Positions 50,604 to 59,822 are shown, numbered from the stretch's first letter. The stretch: DNA of 64,000 nucleotides from G963665405 sp963665405 (GCA_963665405.2 CAXXUH010000004.1:1054001-1118000), one strand, 5' to 3'. Numbers and translations: made by a program. Notes: generated by a model not told the origin, from the letters alone.

Positions 50604-51583
50604 CGTTGGCGGGGAAGAGGGTACTGGTCACCGGTGGCAGCGGCTTCATCGGGTCGCATCTGTGCCGCAGACTGGTGGACGAAGGGGCTGAGGTCTTCGT
50701 CTCGGTCAAGTACAACTCTGTGATCGACAACGTCAGACTGGTCAGGCTGTGGGACCGGATTACGCCCGTCGAGGCCGACCTGCGCAATCCGGACTCGGCC
50801 GCGATGCTGGCGGAGATCGAGCCGCAGGTCGTCTACCATCTGGCGGCGTACAACCATGTCGGGGACAGCTTCACCCAGGTGTCCGAGTCGGTGACGTCCA
50901 ACGGGACCGGCACTGTCAACCTGATGGAGGCGCTGGGCGGCTACGAGCGGTTCGTCTACATATCCTCGTCGGAGGTGTACGGCCATCAGGAGTGGGTGCC
51001 CTTCGAGGAGACAGCTCAGCCGCAGCCGCTCTCCCCCTATGCCGTCGGCAAGTATTCGGGAGAGATATACGCCCGCATGAAGTGGCGGTCGGCCGACAGG
51101 CCCGTCGTGGTACTGCGACCCTTCAACGCGTTCGGACCCTACCAGAGTCCCAGGGCGATCATCGCCGAGATCACCATCAAGTGTCTCAGAGGCGAAGAGA
51201 TTCTCACAACCGAGGGCCTGCAGACGCGCGAGTTCAACTTCGTAGAGAACCTGGTCGACGGCTTCATCGCGGCGGGCATACGTCCCGGCGTGGTTGGCGA
51301 GGTGATCAATCTGGGCTGCGGCCAGGAGGTGAGCATCCGGGACCTCGTCGAGCGGATCCACAAGCTGACGGGGTCCAGGTCGAAGCTGCGCATCGGGGCG
51401 CTTGCCGACCGTCCGGGCGAGATTCGCCGGATGTTCGCCGACGCCCGCAAGGCCGGTCGATTGCTGGATTGGTTCCCCAGGGTCGGCCTCGAGGAGGGGC
51501 TTGCCCGGACCATCGAGTGGTACCGACGATTCGTCGACGAGTACGCCGGCTCAGAGTCGGGACTCGCGCGGCTGGGGGCCTAG
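50600..51583 (+). CDS. NAD-dependent sugar-nucleotide dehydratase/epimerase
   Basis: A 327-aa extended SDR with VTGGSGFIGSHLCRRL, VYHLAAYNHVGDSF, ISSSEVYGHQEWVPFEE and YAVGKYSGEIYARM as YxxxK, then RPFNAFGPYQSPRA and EFNFVENLVDGF. It resembles the legB/GDP-mannose-dehydratase-like branch (compare SEVYG and RPFN.FGP.QS in 25923) and could be the 4,6-dehydratase of the CDP- or other NDP-sugar in block 6. ATG 50600 overlaps the upstream stop by ATGA. Confidence 0.88.
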   Translation: MTLAGKRVLVTGGSGFIGSHLCRRLVDEGAEVFVSVKYNSVIDNVRLVRLWDRITPVEADLRNPDSAAMLAEIEPQVVYHLAAYNHVGDSFTQVSESVTSNGTGTVNLMEALGGYERFVYISSSEVYGHQEWVPFEETAQPQPLSPYAVGKYSGEIYARMKWRSADRPVVVLRPFNAFGPYQSPRAIIAEITIKCLRGEEILTTEGLQTREFNFVENLVDGFIAAGIRPGVVGEVINLGCGQEVSIRDLVERIHKLTGSRSKLRIGALADRPGEIRRMFADARKAGRLLDWFPRVGLEEGLARTIEWYRRFVDEYAGSESGLARLGA

Positions 51584-51588
51584 AGTTT

Positions 51589-52473
51589 GTGACCTCCGCG
51601 ATCGTGTCGGGGGCCTCCGGATTCATCGGCCGGTACCTTGCTGCGCGCCTGTGCGGCGAGGGCTGGACGGTCCGGGAGTGGCGTCAGGACGTTCGAGAGA
51701 TCGGTGGCTGCGCTGAGGGTGCCGAGGTGGTCTTCCATCTGGCGGCCGTGACCCGCCACGACGGCTTCAGCGCCACCGTCCACGAAGCGTACGACGTCAA
51801 CGTGACCGGGACTCAGGCGGTGCTGAGCTACTGTCGCCGGGTCGGCGCCCGATGCGTTCTCGCGTCCACAAGCGCGGTGTATGGACCGTCCGACGGGCCT
51901 CAGCCCATCGGCGAGAGCGCGCCGGTCGAGCCGAGGTCCCCATACGGGATCAGCAAATGGCTGGCGGAGCGCGCGTGCCACCGGTACGCGTCGGACGACG
52001 GAGTCCAGGCGACGGTGCTCAGGTTCTTCAACGTGTATGGGGCGGGTCAGCATCCATCGTTCCTGGTGTCCTACGTCGTGGACAGCCTCACGCGGGGCGC
52101 CAGGGTCACCCTGAGGATGCCGCGGGCGGTACGAGACTTCCTGTACGTCGACGACGCTGTAGACGCCCTGCTCGCGGCATCCCGGCCGCGAAGCGAGCTC
52201 TTCCGTGTTTTCAACGTCGGGAGCGGACAGGGCGTGACGGTCACCGATCTGGTAGGCGCGGCGGAGAATGTGTTCGGTCGGGCCGCGGGCATCGACACGG
52301 CGGAGCCGCACTCCGGCGAGGCAGCGGCGGCTGTCGCGGATGTGAGCCTGGCAAGGCAAGAGCTGGGGTGGACGCCAGGGCACGATCTCGAAGCGGGGTT
52401 GGCGGCTATGAAGACGTCGATCGAGGCCGAACCGGCTCTCTCGGGCCCCTCAGGGGCGGCGAAGCGCCTGTAG
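51589..52473 (+). CDS. NAD-dependent epimerase/dehydratase
   Basis: A 294-aa extended SDR: IVSGASGFIGRYLAARL, VFHLAAVTRHDGF, ASTSAVYGPSDGPQPI and SPYGISKWLAERACHRY as YxxxK, LRFFNVYGAGQHPSF and RDFLYVDDAVDALL. It lies 5 nt after the previous epimerase and acts presumably on its product, as a C4 epimerase or reductase. GTG 51589 is the start; the frame is also open far upstream but that is the shadow of the previous gene. Confidence 0.87.
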   Translation: MTSAIVSGASGFIGRYLAARLCGEGWTVREWRQDVREIGGCAEGAEVVFHLAAVTRHDGFSATVHEAYDVNVTGTQAVLSYCRRVGARCVLASTSAVYGPSDGPQPIGESAPVEPRSPYGISKWLAERACHRYASDDGVQATVLRFFNVYGAGQHPSFLVSYVVDSLTRGARVTLRMPRAVRDFLYVDDAVDALLAASRPRSELFRVFNVGSGQGVTVTDLVGAAENVFGRAAGIDTAEPHSGEAAAAVADVSLARQELGWTPGHDLEAGLAAMKTSIEAEPALSGPSGAAKRL

Positions 52474-52476
52474 AGG

Positions 52477-53370
52477 ATGACCGAGGTACTCCAGGCCTCT
52501 ATGACGCGATGCCCCGTGTGCGGCGGCAGTGACTTCCGTCCGCACCTCCCCGCACTCGTCCGCTGCGGCGCCTGCGCCATGGTGACGGCTAAGGTCGACG
52601 CTGGCGAGGAAGAGCTTCAGGCTCTGTACGGCTCGGGGTACTTCTGCGGCGACGAGTATGCGGACTACCTCGCCGACAAGAGGGTAATACAGAAGAGCTT
52701 TCGGAAGCGGCTGGCCACCGTACGCCGCCACGTCGAAGGCGGGCGGCTCGTGGATGTCGGATGCGCGTACGGATTCTTCCTCGAGCTGGCGCAGGAGCAC
52801 TTCACCGTCCTGGGATACGACGTCTCCGAGCAGGCCGTGGAGTACGCATCCGGTGTGCTCGGAGTGCCGGCCGTCTGCGCGGACTTCCTCTCGGACGAGT
52901 CGCTCAAGGCGAGCTCGATGGACGTGGTCACGATGTGGGACGTCATCGAGCATCTGGCAGAGCCCGGCCGGTTCGTCGATCGCTCGTGGGAGGTCCTACG
53001 AGACGGGGGTCACCTCTTCTTGACGACCGGCGACATCGACTCGTGGCTGGCTCGCCGGCAGGGGCGGCGCTGGAGACTGATCCATCCGCCGACTCACCTC
53101 CAGTACTTCTCGGCGGCTACCATTCGCCGGCTCCTGGAGACCAGGGGGTTCGAGGTCGTTCGCGTGCTCTATCCGGGGAACTGGAGGACGGTCAGGCAGA
53201 TTCTTCACGGCCTCTTCGTGTTCGGCAGGAACGGGAGGTCGTCGACAGTCCACCGGATCGCTTCCCGGCTCATGCCGGCCGATCTGGGAATCTACATGAA
53301 CACCTTCGATATCATGTGTGTAATAGCCAGGAAGACCTCGGAGAGACCGGCGGGTTCCCGTGGCGGATAG
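52477..53370 (+). CDS. SAM-dependent methyltransferase with N-terminal zinc-ribbon
   Basis: A 297-aa protein. CPVCGGSDF and CGAC near residues 12-35 form a likely zinc-binding knuckle, then LVDVGCAYGFFLELAQEHF is SAM motif I, GYDVSEQAVEYASG motif II and WDVIEHLAEPGRFV the Methyltransf_23-type motif. This N-terminal Cys4 plus methyltransferase form is common in deoxysugar C-methyltransferase relatives. It would methylate a sugar intermediate in block 6. The YdjC-like gene starts 11 nt before its end. Confidence 0.85.
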   Translation: MTEVLQASMTRCPVCGGSDFRPHLPALVRCGACAMVTAKVDAGEEELQALYGSGYFCGDEYADYLADKRVIQKSFRKRLATVRRHVEGGRLVDVGCAYGFFLELAQEHFTVLGYDVSEQAVEYASGVLGVPAVCADFLSDESLKASSMDVVTMWDVIEHLAEPGRFVDRSWEVLRDGGHLFLTTGDIDSWLARRQGRRWRLIHPPTHLQYFSAATIRRLLETRGFEVVRVLYPGNWRTVRQILHGLFVFGRNGRSSTVHRIASRLMPADLGIYMNTFDIMCVIARKTSERPAGSRGG

Positions 53371-54286
53371 CCGATTCCTCGTCATCCACGGCGACGACCT
53401 GGGACTGACCCACTCGTTCAACGCCGGGATCAGGGAAGCCTGCGCAGGTGGCTTGTTGAGCAGCACGAGCGTGCGGAGCAACGGGGCGGCGTTCGAGGAG
53501 GCCGTCGATCAGGTGATCCCGGCGTGTCCCGACCTCGGAGTCGGGATACACCTGAACGTCGTCGAGGGTCGAACCCAGCGGTCGAGCCTGGGGCGATCCA
53601 GCCGGATATGCGATTCCCAGGGGTACTACAAGGTCTCCTTCGGCGGCCTTCTCTGGGCCCACCGGAATCGGGACGATACGACGTTCGCCGAGATCCAGGA
53701 CGACTTTCGCACGCAGATCGAGGCCGTCCTGGCCCGTGGGATCGCTCCAGACCATCTGAGCTCGCACCAGCACTCCCACGCGGTTCCATCGGTTTTTCGC
53801 ATCGTGTGCGAGCTGGCCAGGGAGTACGGAATCCCGTTCGTCCGTCTTGTCCGGGAGGCGTTCTACTGGGCCGGGTCGGTGCGGTCCCACCTGGGCATCT
53901 GGTATCCGGTCAACCTGCTGAAACACGTGCTGCTCAATCGGTTCGCGGCCGAGAACCGTCAGACCGCCGAGAGCCTGGGCGTCAGGACGAACCACTACTT
54001 CGTCGGGCTCGCGTACACCGGTCACATGAGCACCGCGCGACTCACCCGCGGTCTTGCCCGGCTCTCGCCGCTGGGATCTGGCACGGTCGAGGTTCTGCTG
54101 CATCCATGTCTCGCAGATTCGACCTCCCAGGAGGCGTATATCGCCCCCTATCTCGGCGGATATACCCGCAGCAAGGAGCGCGTAGCCGAGCTTGAGGCGC
54201 TGCAAGATCGGGCGGTGCGCCGGTTTATCGAGGAGGGGGGATGGCAGATAACGTCCTACCGCCGCCTGGCCGGCGCCACGGTCTGA
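53360..54286 (+). CDS. YdjC/ChbG/HpnK-family carbohydrate deacetylase
   Basis: A 308-aa YdjC-like protein, beginning FLVIHGDDLGLTHSFNAGI with the metal-binding Asp-Asp, then VGIHLNVVEGR, HLSSHQHSHAVPS with the His ligands, and VEVLLHPCLAD. The family removes acetyl from diacetyl sugars or HpnK-type lipid-sugars. In this block it could play the part that ArnD has in the Arn pathway, deprotecting a polyprenyl-linked sugar. GTG 53360 overlaps the methyltransferase. Confidence 0.87.
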   Translation: MADSRFLVIHGDDLGLTHSFNAGIREACAGGLLSSTSVRSNGAAFEEAVDQVIPACPDLGVGIHLNVVEGRTQRSSLGRSSRICDSQGYYKVSFGGLLWAHRNRDDTTFAEIQDDFRTQIEAVLARGIAPDHLSSHQHSHAVPSVFRIVCELAREYGIPFVRLVREAFYWAGSVRSHLGIWYPVNLLKHVLLNRFAAENRQTAESLGVRTNHYFVGLAYTGHMSTARLTRGLARLSPLGSGTVEVLLHPCLADSTSQEAYIAPYLGGYTRSKERVAELEALQDRAVRRFIEEGGWQITSYRRLAGATV

Positions 54287-54356
54287 TGACATCGGCCGGG
54301 GTCATCGTCGCCCGCCCCGCGCGGGCAGGCCGGAACGATCGCGTCGAGAGTGGACG
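54287..54356. other. Short gap with a GC-rich hairpin
   Basis: 70 bp between the YdjC-like gene and the SMR-type gene. It contains GCCCGC-CCCGC-GCGGGC (about 54311-54327), a perfect 6-bp stem; no T run follows, so it is not a clear terminator. The start at 54357 is TTG with a weak GTGGACG upstream. Confidence 0.3.
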
Positions 54357-54722
54357 TTGACCACGGGCCTGGCCCTCGCGGCGATCGTCGCATCGACGGT
54401 CGCTCAGGCGATGCTCAAGCACGGAATGGACCGGGTGGGGGGTATCTCCTTCCCGGGAGTCCAGTTCTTTCAGTCGATCCAGAAGGTCCTGACCGACCCA
54501 TTCATCCTGGGCGGTCTGGCGCTGATCGTCGTCGCGGTGCCGATCTGGCTGGAGGTGCTGTCTCGCCTGCCGCTGAGCGTCGCGTACCCGTTGGTGAGCC
54601 TCGGCTTCGTGATCTCACTCGGACTCGGCGCCTTCTTTCTCAAGGAGACGGTGACGCCGTTGCGCGTGGCTGGAGTCGCCCTGATCGTGGGCGGCGCCTT
54701 CGCGGTCTCCAGGAGCCAATGA
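54357..54722 (+). CDS. SMR/EamA-type small multidrug-like transporter (ArnE-like flippase subunit)
   Basis: A 121-aa four-helix membrane protein: LALAAIVASTVAQAMLKHGM, GGLALIVVAVPIWLEVLSRLP (in part), PLVSLGFVISLGLGAFFLKE and VAGVALIVGGAFAVSRS. This size and the LSVAYPLVSLGF segment match SMR/EamA-like subunits such as ArnE/ArnF that move undecaprenyl-phosphate sugar across the membrane. It needs a partner or a homodimer; no second subunit was found near. TTG 54357 starts it. Confidence 0.82.
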   Translation: MTTGLALAAIVASTVAQAMLKHGMDRVGGISFPGVQFFQSIQKVLTDPFILGGLALIVVAVPIWLEVLSRLPLSVAYPLVSLGFVISLGLGAFFLKETVTPLRVAGVALIVGGAFAVSRSQ

Positions 54723-55429
54723 GCGAAACCTCCCTGGAGGGACTCACTTCGGCTGGGATGGAGCGCTCGCCGTCTTTCCGAGAGGTGTTGGCCAGATACC
54801 CGAGGCGCAGCCTCCCGTTCACGGTCTATGCGCTGGTCCGGATGGCCGCGAGTCCATATGAGGCGCTGGCCCGTTTGGTTCCCCGGACCGGCCGTCTGCT
54901 CGACGTGGGATGCGGCTTCGGGCTGTGGCTTAACTACCTGGCGCTCCGGAGTCCCGGCCTTCGTCTGGAAGGGATCGATCCGGACCCGCGAAAGGTGTCT
55001 GTGGCGGCAGCCGCCGGAGGCGGCTCGGCAGAGGTTCATCTGCAAGAGGCCGATGGCTTTCCAGACCGGCAGTACGACGTGGTAACCGTCGTCGACGTGC
55101 TGTATCTGATCGACCCGGACGGGAAACGCCGATTCCTGAGGAGCTGCATCGACGCCCTCAGCCCCGGTGGGCTCTTGCTTCTCAAGGACGTGGACGTCAG
55201 GCCCCGGTGGAAGTTCCGGCTGACCGTGCTGGAGGAGACGGTGGCGGTGAGGATCGTGAACTTGACCAGAGGCGACCGGCTGCACTTCTGGCCGGCCAGC
55301 GGATATGCAGAGCTCCTGCGCTCCGAGGGTCTGGTCGACGTCGCCGTGCGTCCCATGCACAAGGGGTATCCGCATCCGCACGTGCTGATCTCGGGGAGGC
55401 GTTCGATGTCCGGGGCCGCCGATGAGTGA
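54719..55429 (+). CDS. Class I SAM-dependent methyltransferase
   Basis: A 236-aa methyltransferase: RLLDVGCGFGLWLNYLALRS (motif I, near 63), LEGIDPDPRKVSVAAAAG (motif II), DVVTVVDVLYLI and PGGLLLLKDVDVRPRW. ATG 54719 overlaps the SMR stop by ATGA. It may methylate the lipid-linked sugar or a product of this block. No substrate hint can be read. Confidence 0.86.
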   Translation: MSETSLEGLTSAGMERSPSFREVLARYPRRSLPFTVYALVRMAASPYEALARLVPRTGRLLDVGCGFGLWLNYLALRSPGLRLEGIDPDPRKVSVAAAAGGGSAEVHLQEADGFPDRQYDVVTVVDVLYLIDPDGKRRFLRSCIDALSPGGLLLLKDVDVRPRWKFRLTVLEETVAVRIVNLTRGDRLHFWPASGYAELLRSEGLVDVAVRPMHKGYPHPHVLISGRRSMSGAADE

Positions 55430-55456
55430 GCGGCGGGCGGCGGGGTGTCGTGAGCT

Positions 55457-57397
55457 ATGCTGAGGCTCCGGTTCACCGCGCTGGGGGTGAGCCCGGCGCT
55501 TGGCGCGAAGGCGGCCGCGGAGGCGTCGTCAGACAGACCGCTCGGCGGCATGGGGGTCGCCCATCTCGTGGAGCCCCTGGTGTCCTATGGCCTCGTCGTC
55601 CTCTTCGTGTCTCTGCTCTTCTCGGCCGGTGTGTCAGGCGTCTCGGACTTCAACTGGGTCTACTTCCTGGATCACGACGACTCGTACCAGGCGGAGCAGC
55701 TGTTGCTCAACTCGGGGCAGGACTCGTTCGGAAGGAAGGCGGCCTACGGCAGCGAGCTCTTCCTGCTGGCTCCAGTACAGCGTATTGTCGAGGTGGCCGG
55801 GGACGACGCCCTGATCGCCTACCGGCTTCTAAAGGTGTTCCATATCTTTGCGGCAGGGGCGGCTCTCCTGCTGCTGCGAGCCATCGTCAGACGCCTCGGG
55901 GCGCCCTGGTTTGTGCCCCCGCTGGCGATTGGCCTCGTGATCAGCTCCGCCGGATTCTTCACCTATGCCATGCACCTGAAGCCCGACGCCAACATCGTCC
56001 TCTTCCTGCTGGCCGCGAGCTTCTGGACCCTCCTGAAGTTCGACTCGACGGAGGAGCGGGGTTGGCTGGGAGCCTCGATCGCACTGGCGGCGCTCGCCGC
56101 CGCCGTCAAGTGGTGGGGTGTCTTCATGGTGATACCCCAGGTTTACCTGGCCTCCTCAGGCGGGAGGCTCCTGGGGACCTTCCGGCCTCACATCGGATGG
56201 CGAGACCTGACCCTCGCCGGAGCCGCCGCGTTCGGAATCCTGGCGGCGGTCGCCATCTCGCAGGCGAGAATCACGGTGGACGCCTATCCTCACACCGCGA
56301 CCAAGGGGACCATACTGGCGATCGTGGTAGTTGCGTTACTGATAGTCGGCTTCGTCGTGTCGGCCGGTGCCGGTTGGATGCTGCTGCGGCGCGCCGACCC
56401 CGATCGCGCAGGGGATCTGCCGGTGGCGGCCAGGGCGTCACGCCTGGCGTATCGTGTCCTGTCGATCGGCGGCCTGTTCACGGTGGTTTACCTCGCTCTG
56501 GTCGGCGTCTTCCTGCTGAGCGACCAGCTGCAGCCATCGATCACCTACTTCTCGAAGTACGACCAGGCATCGGGTGGCGCAGGGCTGTGGTCAGCCATCG
56601 GAGGAGCCGGCTCGAACGTGGCGGGGTGGGCGTCCTCAACGTATCGGTTCGGCGCGCTGCCTCCGCTACTGCTTCCACTGCTCGCCGTATCGGCCTTTGT
56701 CATGGTCAGAGCTCAGGTCTCGGATCGACACTTGAGAGGGTCCCGAGCCCTGGCGCTTTTCCTGCTCGCTCTCGTCGCGTTTCTTTTCGTGCTTGTGACC
56801 AAGAAGAACGGGGCGACACAAGCGATGATCCTCCCGATCGTCGTGGTGCTGGCCCTGGCTCCGGTGACGGCCTGGGCTATGGGGCTGACCCCACGGAGTC
56901 GGCACCTGGCACTTGCCGTCGTGGCCGCTCTGGCGCTGAGCCAGATCGGATGGCAGTCGTGGCGGACCTCCGAGGTCTACAGCGGCTATCGGAGTGCCAT
57001 CCAGGCCATCGAAACGATCAACGAAGATCTGGAGAGATCGCTCCGGGAGAGCGGCCGGCCGGGCGAGGCTCCGACGGTCCTCATCCGGGAGCGCGAGATC
57101 CCAGTCCACTCAGGGACCGACGGGGTAGTGCACCTGAGCGCCGAGGACTACCGGCAAGAGGTCGATCTGATGGCCCGCTCGTGCGCCGAGAGATCGAGCG
57201 GCGGCGAGACGGCCTCGTCCGGCGGCGGAGACACGTTCCTGGTTCTGGTGAAGGGCTCGCTCGGCAGGTCGGAGCCGCAGATAGACTATCTCCTCGCGGA
57301 GGGCTGCATCGAACGCATCTCGACGATCGAGGGCGGCTCCTACCGTAGAGGAGGCAGCTTTCGATACGCCATCGACGTCTACGGAGTGACAGGCTGA
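55457..57397 (+). CDS. GT-C-type integral membrane glycosyltransferase-like protein (ArnT/PMT-like)
   Basis: A 646-aa polytopic membrane protein with ~11-12 hydrophobic helices between residues ~40 and ~500 (for example SYGLVVLFVSLLFSA, ALLLLRAIVRRL, VLFLLAASFWTLL, LAIVVVALLIVGFVV, LALFLLALVAFLFVLV). The first outside loop has FLDHDDSYQAEQLL with paired acids, as in GT-C catalytic loops, and a soluble C-terminal tail follows. The family uses polyprenyl-phosphate sugars outside the membrane. Placed after GtrB-like, deacetylase and SMR genes, it likely is the acceptor transferase of this mini-pathway. Annotation by architecture. Confidence 0.72.
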   Translation: MLRLRFTALGVSPALGAKAAAEASSDRPLGGMGVAHLVEPLVSYGLVVLFVSLLFSAGVSGVSDFNWVYFLDHDDSYQAEQLLLNSGQDSFGRKAAYGSELFLLAPVQRIVEVAGDDALIAYRLLKVFHIFAAGAALLLLRAIVRRLGAPWFVPPLAIGLVISSAGFFTYAMHLKPDANIVLFLLAASFWTLLKFDSTEERGWLGASIALAALAAAVKWWGVFMVIPQVYLASSGGRLLGTFRPHIGWRDLTLAGAAAFGILAAVAISQARITVDAYPHTATKGTILAIVVVALLIVGFVVSAGAGWMLLRRADPDRAGDLPVAARASRLAYRVLSIGGLFTVVYLALVGVFLLSDQLQPSITYFSKYDQASGGAGLWSAIGGAGSNVAGWASSTYRFGALPPLLLPLLAVSAFVMVRAQVSDRHLRGSRALALFLLALVAFLFVLVTKKNGATQAMILPIVVVLALAPVTAWAMGLTPRSRHLALAVVAALALSQIGWQSWRTSEVYSGYRSAIQAIETINEDLERSLRESGRPGEAPTVLIREREIPVHSGTDGVVHLSAEDYRQEVDLMARSCAERSSGGETASSGGGDTFLVLVKGSLGRSEPQIDYLLAEGCIERISTIEGGSYRRGGSFRYAIDVYGVTG

Positions 57398-57445
57398 CGA
57401 CGCTGAGGCCGGCTGACGTACGGTGCTCGGATACGGAATGAGATC

Positions 57446-58492
57446 GTGAAGATTCTTGTAACAGGCAGTCTCGGATATATCGGGTCGGCGCTGGTCCCAA
57501 TGCTGGTCGATCGAGGCCACGAGGTGGCCGGCATCGACGCCGGCTACTTCCGGGAGGACGGTGGCGATCCTGAAGGGCACGAGCGAACGGAGACGTCCAT
57601 GATCGACGTTCGCCGCGCCGGTCCGGACGTGTTCCGGGGCATCGACGCCGTCGTCCATCTGGCCGCGCTGTCGAACGACCCGATGGGGCAGCTGCGGCCG
57701 GAGCTGACCGACCGGATCAACCACCGAGCCACGAGACGCCTGGCGGAGATGGCTCGCGACAGCGGGGCTGGCAGGTTCGTCTTCTCGTCATCGTGCAGCC
57801 TCTACGGTGCCGCGAACACCAGCGCGCCGCTGGACGAATCGGCTCCGATGAACCCGGTCACCGCGTACGCGCGATCCAAGGTCGACAGCGAGAAGACGCT
57901 GTCGACTCTCGCGACCGACGGTTTTTCGCCGGTATTCCTTCGGAACGCCACCGCGTACGGCCTGTCGCCCGCGATGCGCTTCGACCTCGTGGTCAACAAC
58001 CTGGTGGGCTGGGCGCTGACCACGGGGAGCATCCGGCTCGAGAGCGACGGCACTCCGTGGCGGCCTCTCGTGCACGTCGAGGACATCGCGCGCGCATGCG
58101 CGGCCGCGCTGGAGGCGCCGCAAGAGGCGATACACAACCAGGCGATCAACATCGGCAGGAGCGACCAGAACTTCCAGGTCCGGCAGATAGCCGAGGTCGT
58201 CGGGAGGGCCGTCCCAGGGTGCGCCGTGCAGGTAGCCCCGAGTGCCGGTCCCGATACTCGCAGCTACCGCGTCAGCTTCGACAAGGCGGCTCGTGTCCTG
58301 CCGGGATTTCAGCCCTCGTGGACACTGGAGCGTGGGGTGGAGCAGATGGTCGACTACTTCCGGAGACGCGGCCTGACCGACGAGGAGTTTCGGGGCCGCC
58401 CGTACGTCAGGCTGGCTCAGCTTCGCCATCTGATCGACACGTCACAGGTCGACTCCGAGCTGTACTGGACCGCGGGGGTGCCACAGAGATGA
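57446..58492 (+). CDS. NAD-dependent epimerase/dehydratase
   Basis: A 348-aa extended SDR: ILVTGSLGYIGSALVPML, HLAALSNDPMGQL, SSSCSLYGAANTSAP and TAYARSKVDSEKTL as YxxxK, LRNATAYGLSPAMR and HVEDIARACAAALEAP. The LSNDPMG and NATAYG segments are typical of the dTDP/CDP-4-keto sugar reductase-epimerase branch near RmlC-like genes. GTG 57446 is the start. It overlaps the RmlC-like gene by ATGA. Confidence 0.87.
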   Translation: MKILVTGSLGYIGSALVPMLVDRGHEVAGIDAGYFREDGGDPEGHERTETSMIDVRRAGPDVFRGIDAVVHLAALSNDPMGQLRPELTDRINHRATRRLAEMARDSGAGRFVFSSSCSLYGAANTSAPLDESAPMNPVTAYARSKVDSEKTLSTLATDGFSPVFLRNATAYGLSPAMRFDLVVNNLVGWALTTGSIRLESDGTPWRPLVHVEDIARACAAALEAPQEAIHNQAINIGRSDQNFQVRQIAEVVGRAVPGCAVQVAPSAGPDTRSYRVSFDKAARVLPGFQPSWTLERGVEQMVDYFRRRGLTDEEFRGRPYVRLAQLRHLIDTSQVDSELYWTAGVPQR

Positions 58493-58938
58493 TTCAGGAC
58501 GTGCTGGTCGTTCCACTGCGCCAGATCCCCGACGAACGGGGAAAGATCATGCATATGCTGAGGGTCGATGATCCTCACTTCGAGAGGTTTGGCGAGATCT
58601 ACTTCTCGGTGGCCCTCCCCGGGGTGATCAAAGGCTGGCACCTGCATATGAGGCAGACCCAGAACTACGCGGTCATCTCGGGCATGATCAAGCTGGTGCT
58701 GTACGACGCCAGGGAGGACTCCCCGACCAGGGGGACGCTCAGCGAGCATTTCGTGGGCGAGGACAACTACTCTCTGGTCCGGATTCCGCCGGGCGTCTAC
58801 AACGGATACAAGACCTATGGGGTGAGGCCCGCCATTATCGCCAACTGCGCCACGGAGCCCCACGATCCGTCGGAGATGAAGCGGCTGGACCCGTTCGATC
58901 CGAGCATCCCATACGACTGGGAGCTGGTGCACCGGTAG
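58489..58938 (+). CDS. RmlC-like sugar 3,5-epimerase (cupin)
   Basis: A 149-aa cupin of the dTDP-4-dehydrorhamnose 3,5-epimerase family, shorter than RmlC (~180). Visible motifs are IYFSVALPGVIKGWHLHMRQ with the catalytic His, SLVRIPPGVYNGYKTYG and PDERGKIMHML. The KGWH in place of RGLH is seen in CDP/other sugar epimerase relatives. ATG 58489 overlaps the upstream stop. With the RmlD-like gene it epimerises the 4-keto-6-deoxy-sugar. Confidence 0.86.
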   Translation: MIQDVLVVPLRQIPDERGKIMHMLRVDDPHFERFGEIYFSVALPGVIKGWHLHMRQTQNYAVISGMIKLVLYDAREDSPTRGTLSEHFVGEDNYSLVRIPPGVYNGYKTYGVRPAIIANCATEPHDPSEMKRLDPFDPSIPYDWELVHR

Positions 58939-58940
58939 GC

Positions 58941-59822
58941 GTGGGGATGGGCCAGCGTACGTTGCTGATCACCGGAGGCGCCGGGATGCTCGCCACGGAG
59001 ATCTCCCGGTATTTTGCACGCGGGAAAGACTATCGCGTGGTCAGCCTGGCCCACGGAGACTTCGAAGTTGCGAGCGATAGAGACGTTCGATCGGCGATGA
59101 CCGCTCACCGGCCGGACGTGGTCGTGAACACGGCGGCCGTCCACGTCGACGACAGCGAGTCGGACCCTGAGACGGCGTTTCGGATCAACGCCTGGGCGGT
59201 CCGCGGCCTGGCGCGGGCGTGCCAGGAGCACGACGCAGCCTTCGTCCACGTCAGCACTTGCGGGCTGTTCGGGGACGAGATCAGGGCCTACCACGAGTAC
59301 GACCCTGTTGCTCTCAAGACGGTGTATGCCAGGTCCAAGCACGCGGGAGAGGAGTACGTCCGCAGCTCTTGCGAGCGCCATTTCATCCTCCGTCTGGGCT
59401 GGCTATACGGCGGAGGGGTCGGGCATCGTAAGAACTTCGTCGTCGCCAGGATGCGGGAGGGTCGGGAGAAGACGTCGGTGCAGAGCGCCGGCGACAAGCA
59501 CGGCTCTCCCACGTTCGCCGGCGACGTGGCGAGCCTCATCGCGCCCCTCGTCGACAGCGGCCAGTTCGGTCTCTACCACGTGGCGAACGGGGGAGGGGGG
59601 ACACGCGCTGAGTATGTGCGGGAGATATTCAGAGGTTTCGGGCTGGACACGCCGGTCGAAGACGTGGATTCGAGCCACTTCCCAAGAAAGGCGCAGGTCC
59701 CCGATAGCGAGATGTTGACGAGCATGAACCTTCCCTTTGCCGGGCTTCCCGAGCTGCCGCAATGGCGGGAGGCGCTCGACCGCTACATACGGTCGATCCG
59801 CGACGAGGTTCCCCAGATTTGA
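58941..59822 (+). CDS. RmlD-like 4-dehydro-sugar reductase
   Basis: A 293-aa RmlD-type protein: LLITGGAGMLATEISRYF, the RmlD-type segment DRDVRSAMTAHRPDVVVNTAA, VHVDDSESDPETAFRINAWA, FVHVSTCGLFGDE and VYARSKHAGEEYV, HFILRLGWLYG. It would reduce the 4-keto group after RmlC. GTG 58941 is the start (ATG 58947 alternative). RmlA/RmlB are not in the block under those names, so the sugar might be CDP- or NDP-linked. Confidence 0.87.
   Translation: MGMGQRTLLITGGAGMLATEISRYFARGKDYRVVSLAHGDFEVASDRDVRSAMTAHRPDVVVNTAAVHVDDSESDPETAFRINAWAVRGLARACQEHDAAFVHVSTCGLFGDEIRAYHEYDPVALKTVYARSKHAGEEYVRSSCERHFILRLGWLYGGGVGHRKNFVVARMREGREKTSVQSAGDKHGSPTFAGDVASLIAPLVDSGQFGLYHVANGGGGTRAEYVREIFRGFGLDTPVEDVDSSHFPRKAQVPDSEMLTSMNLPFAGLPELPQWREALDRYIRSIRDEVPQI

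Noticed and set aside
54311..54327. GC-rich hairpin as a terminator
   Set aside because: No T-run follows and the next gene begins within 30 nt.
55426..57348. A 640-codon frame opposite in phase to the GT-C membrane gene
   Set aside because: It is rich in Arg/Gly/Pro with no family pattern, while the other frame has regular membrane helices. High GC makes long shadow frames common.
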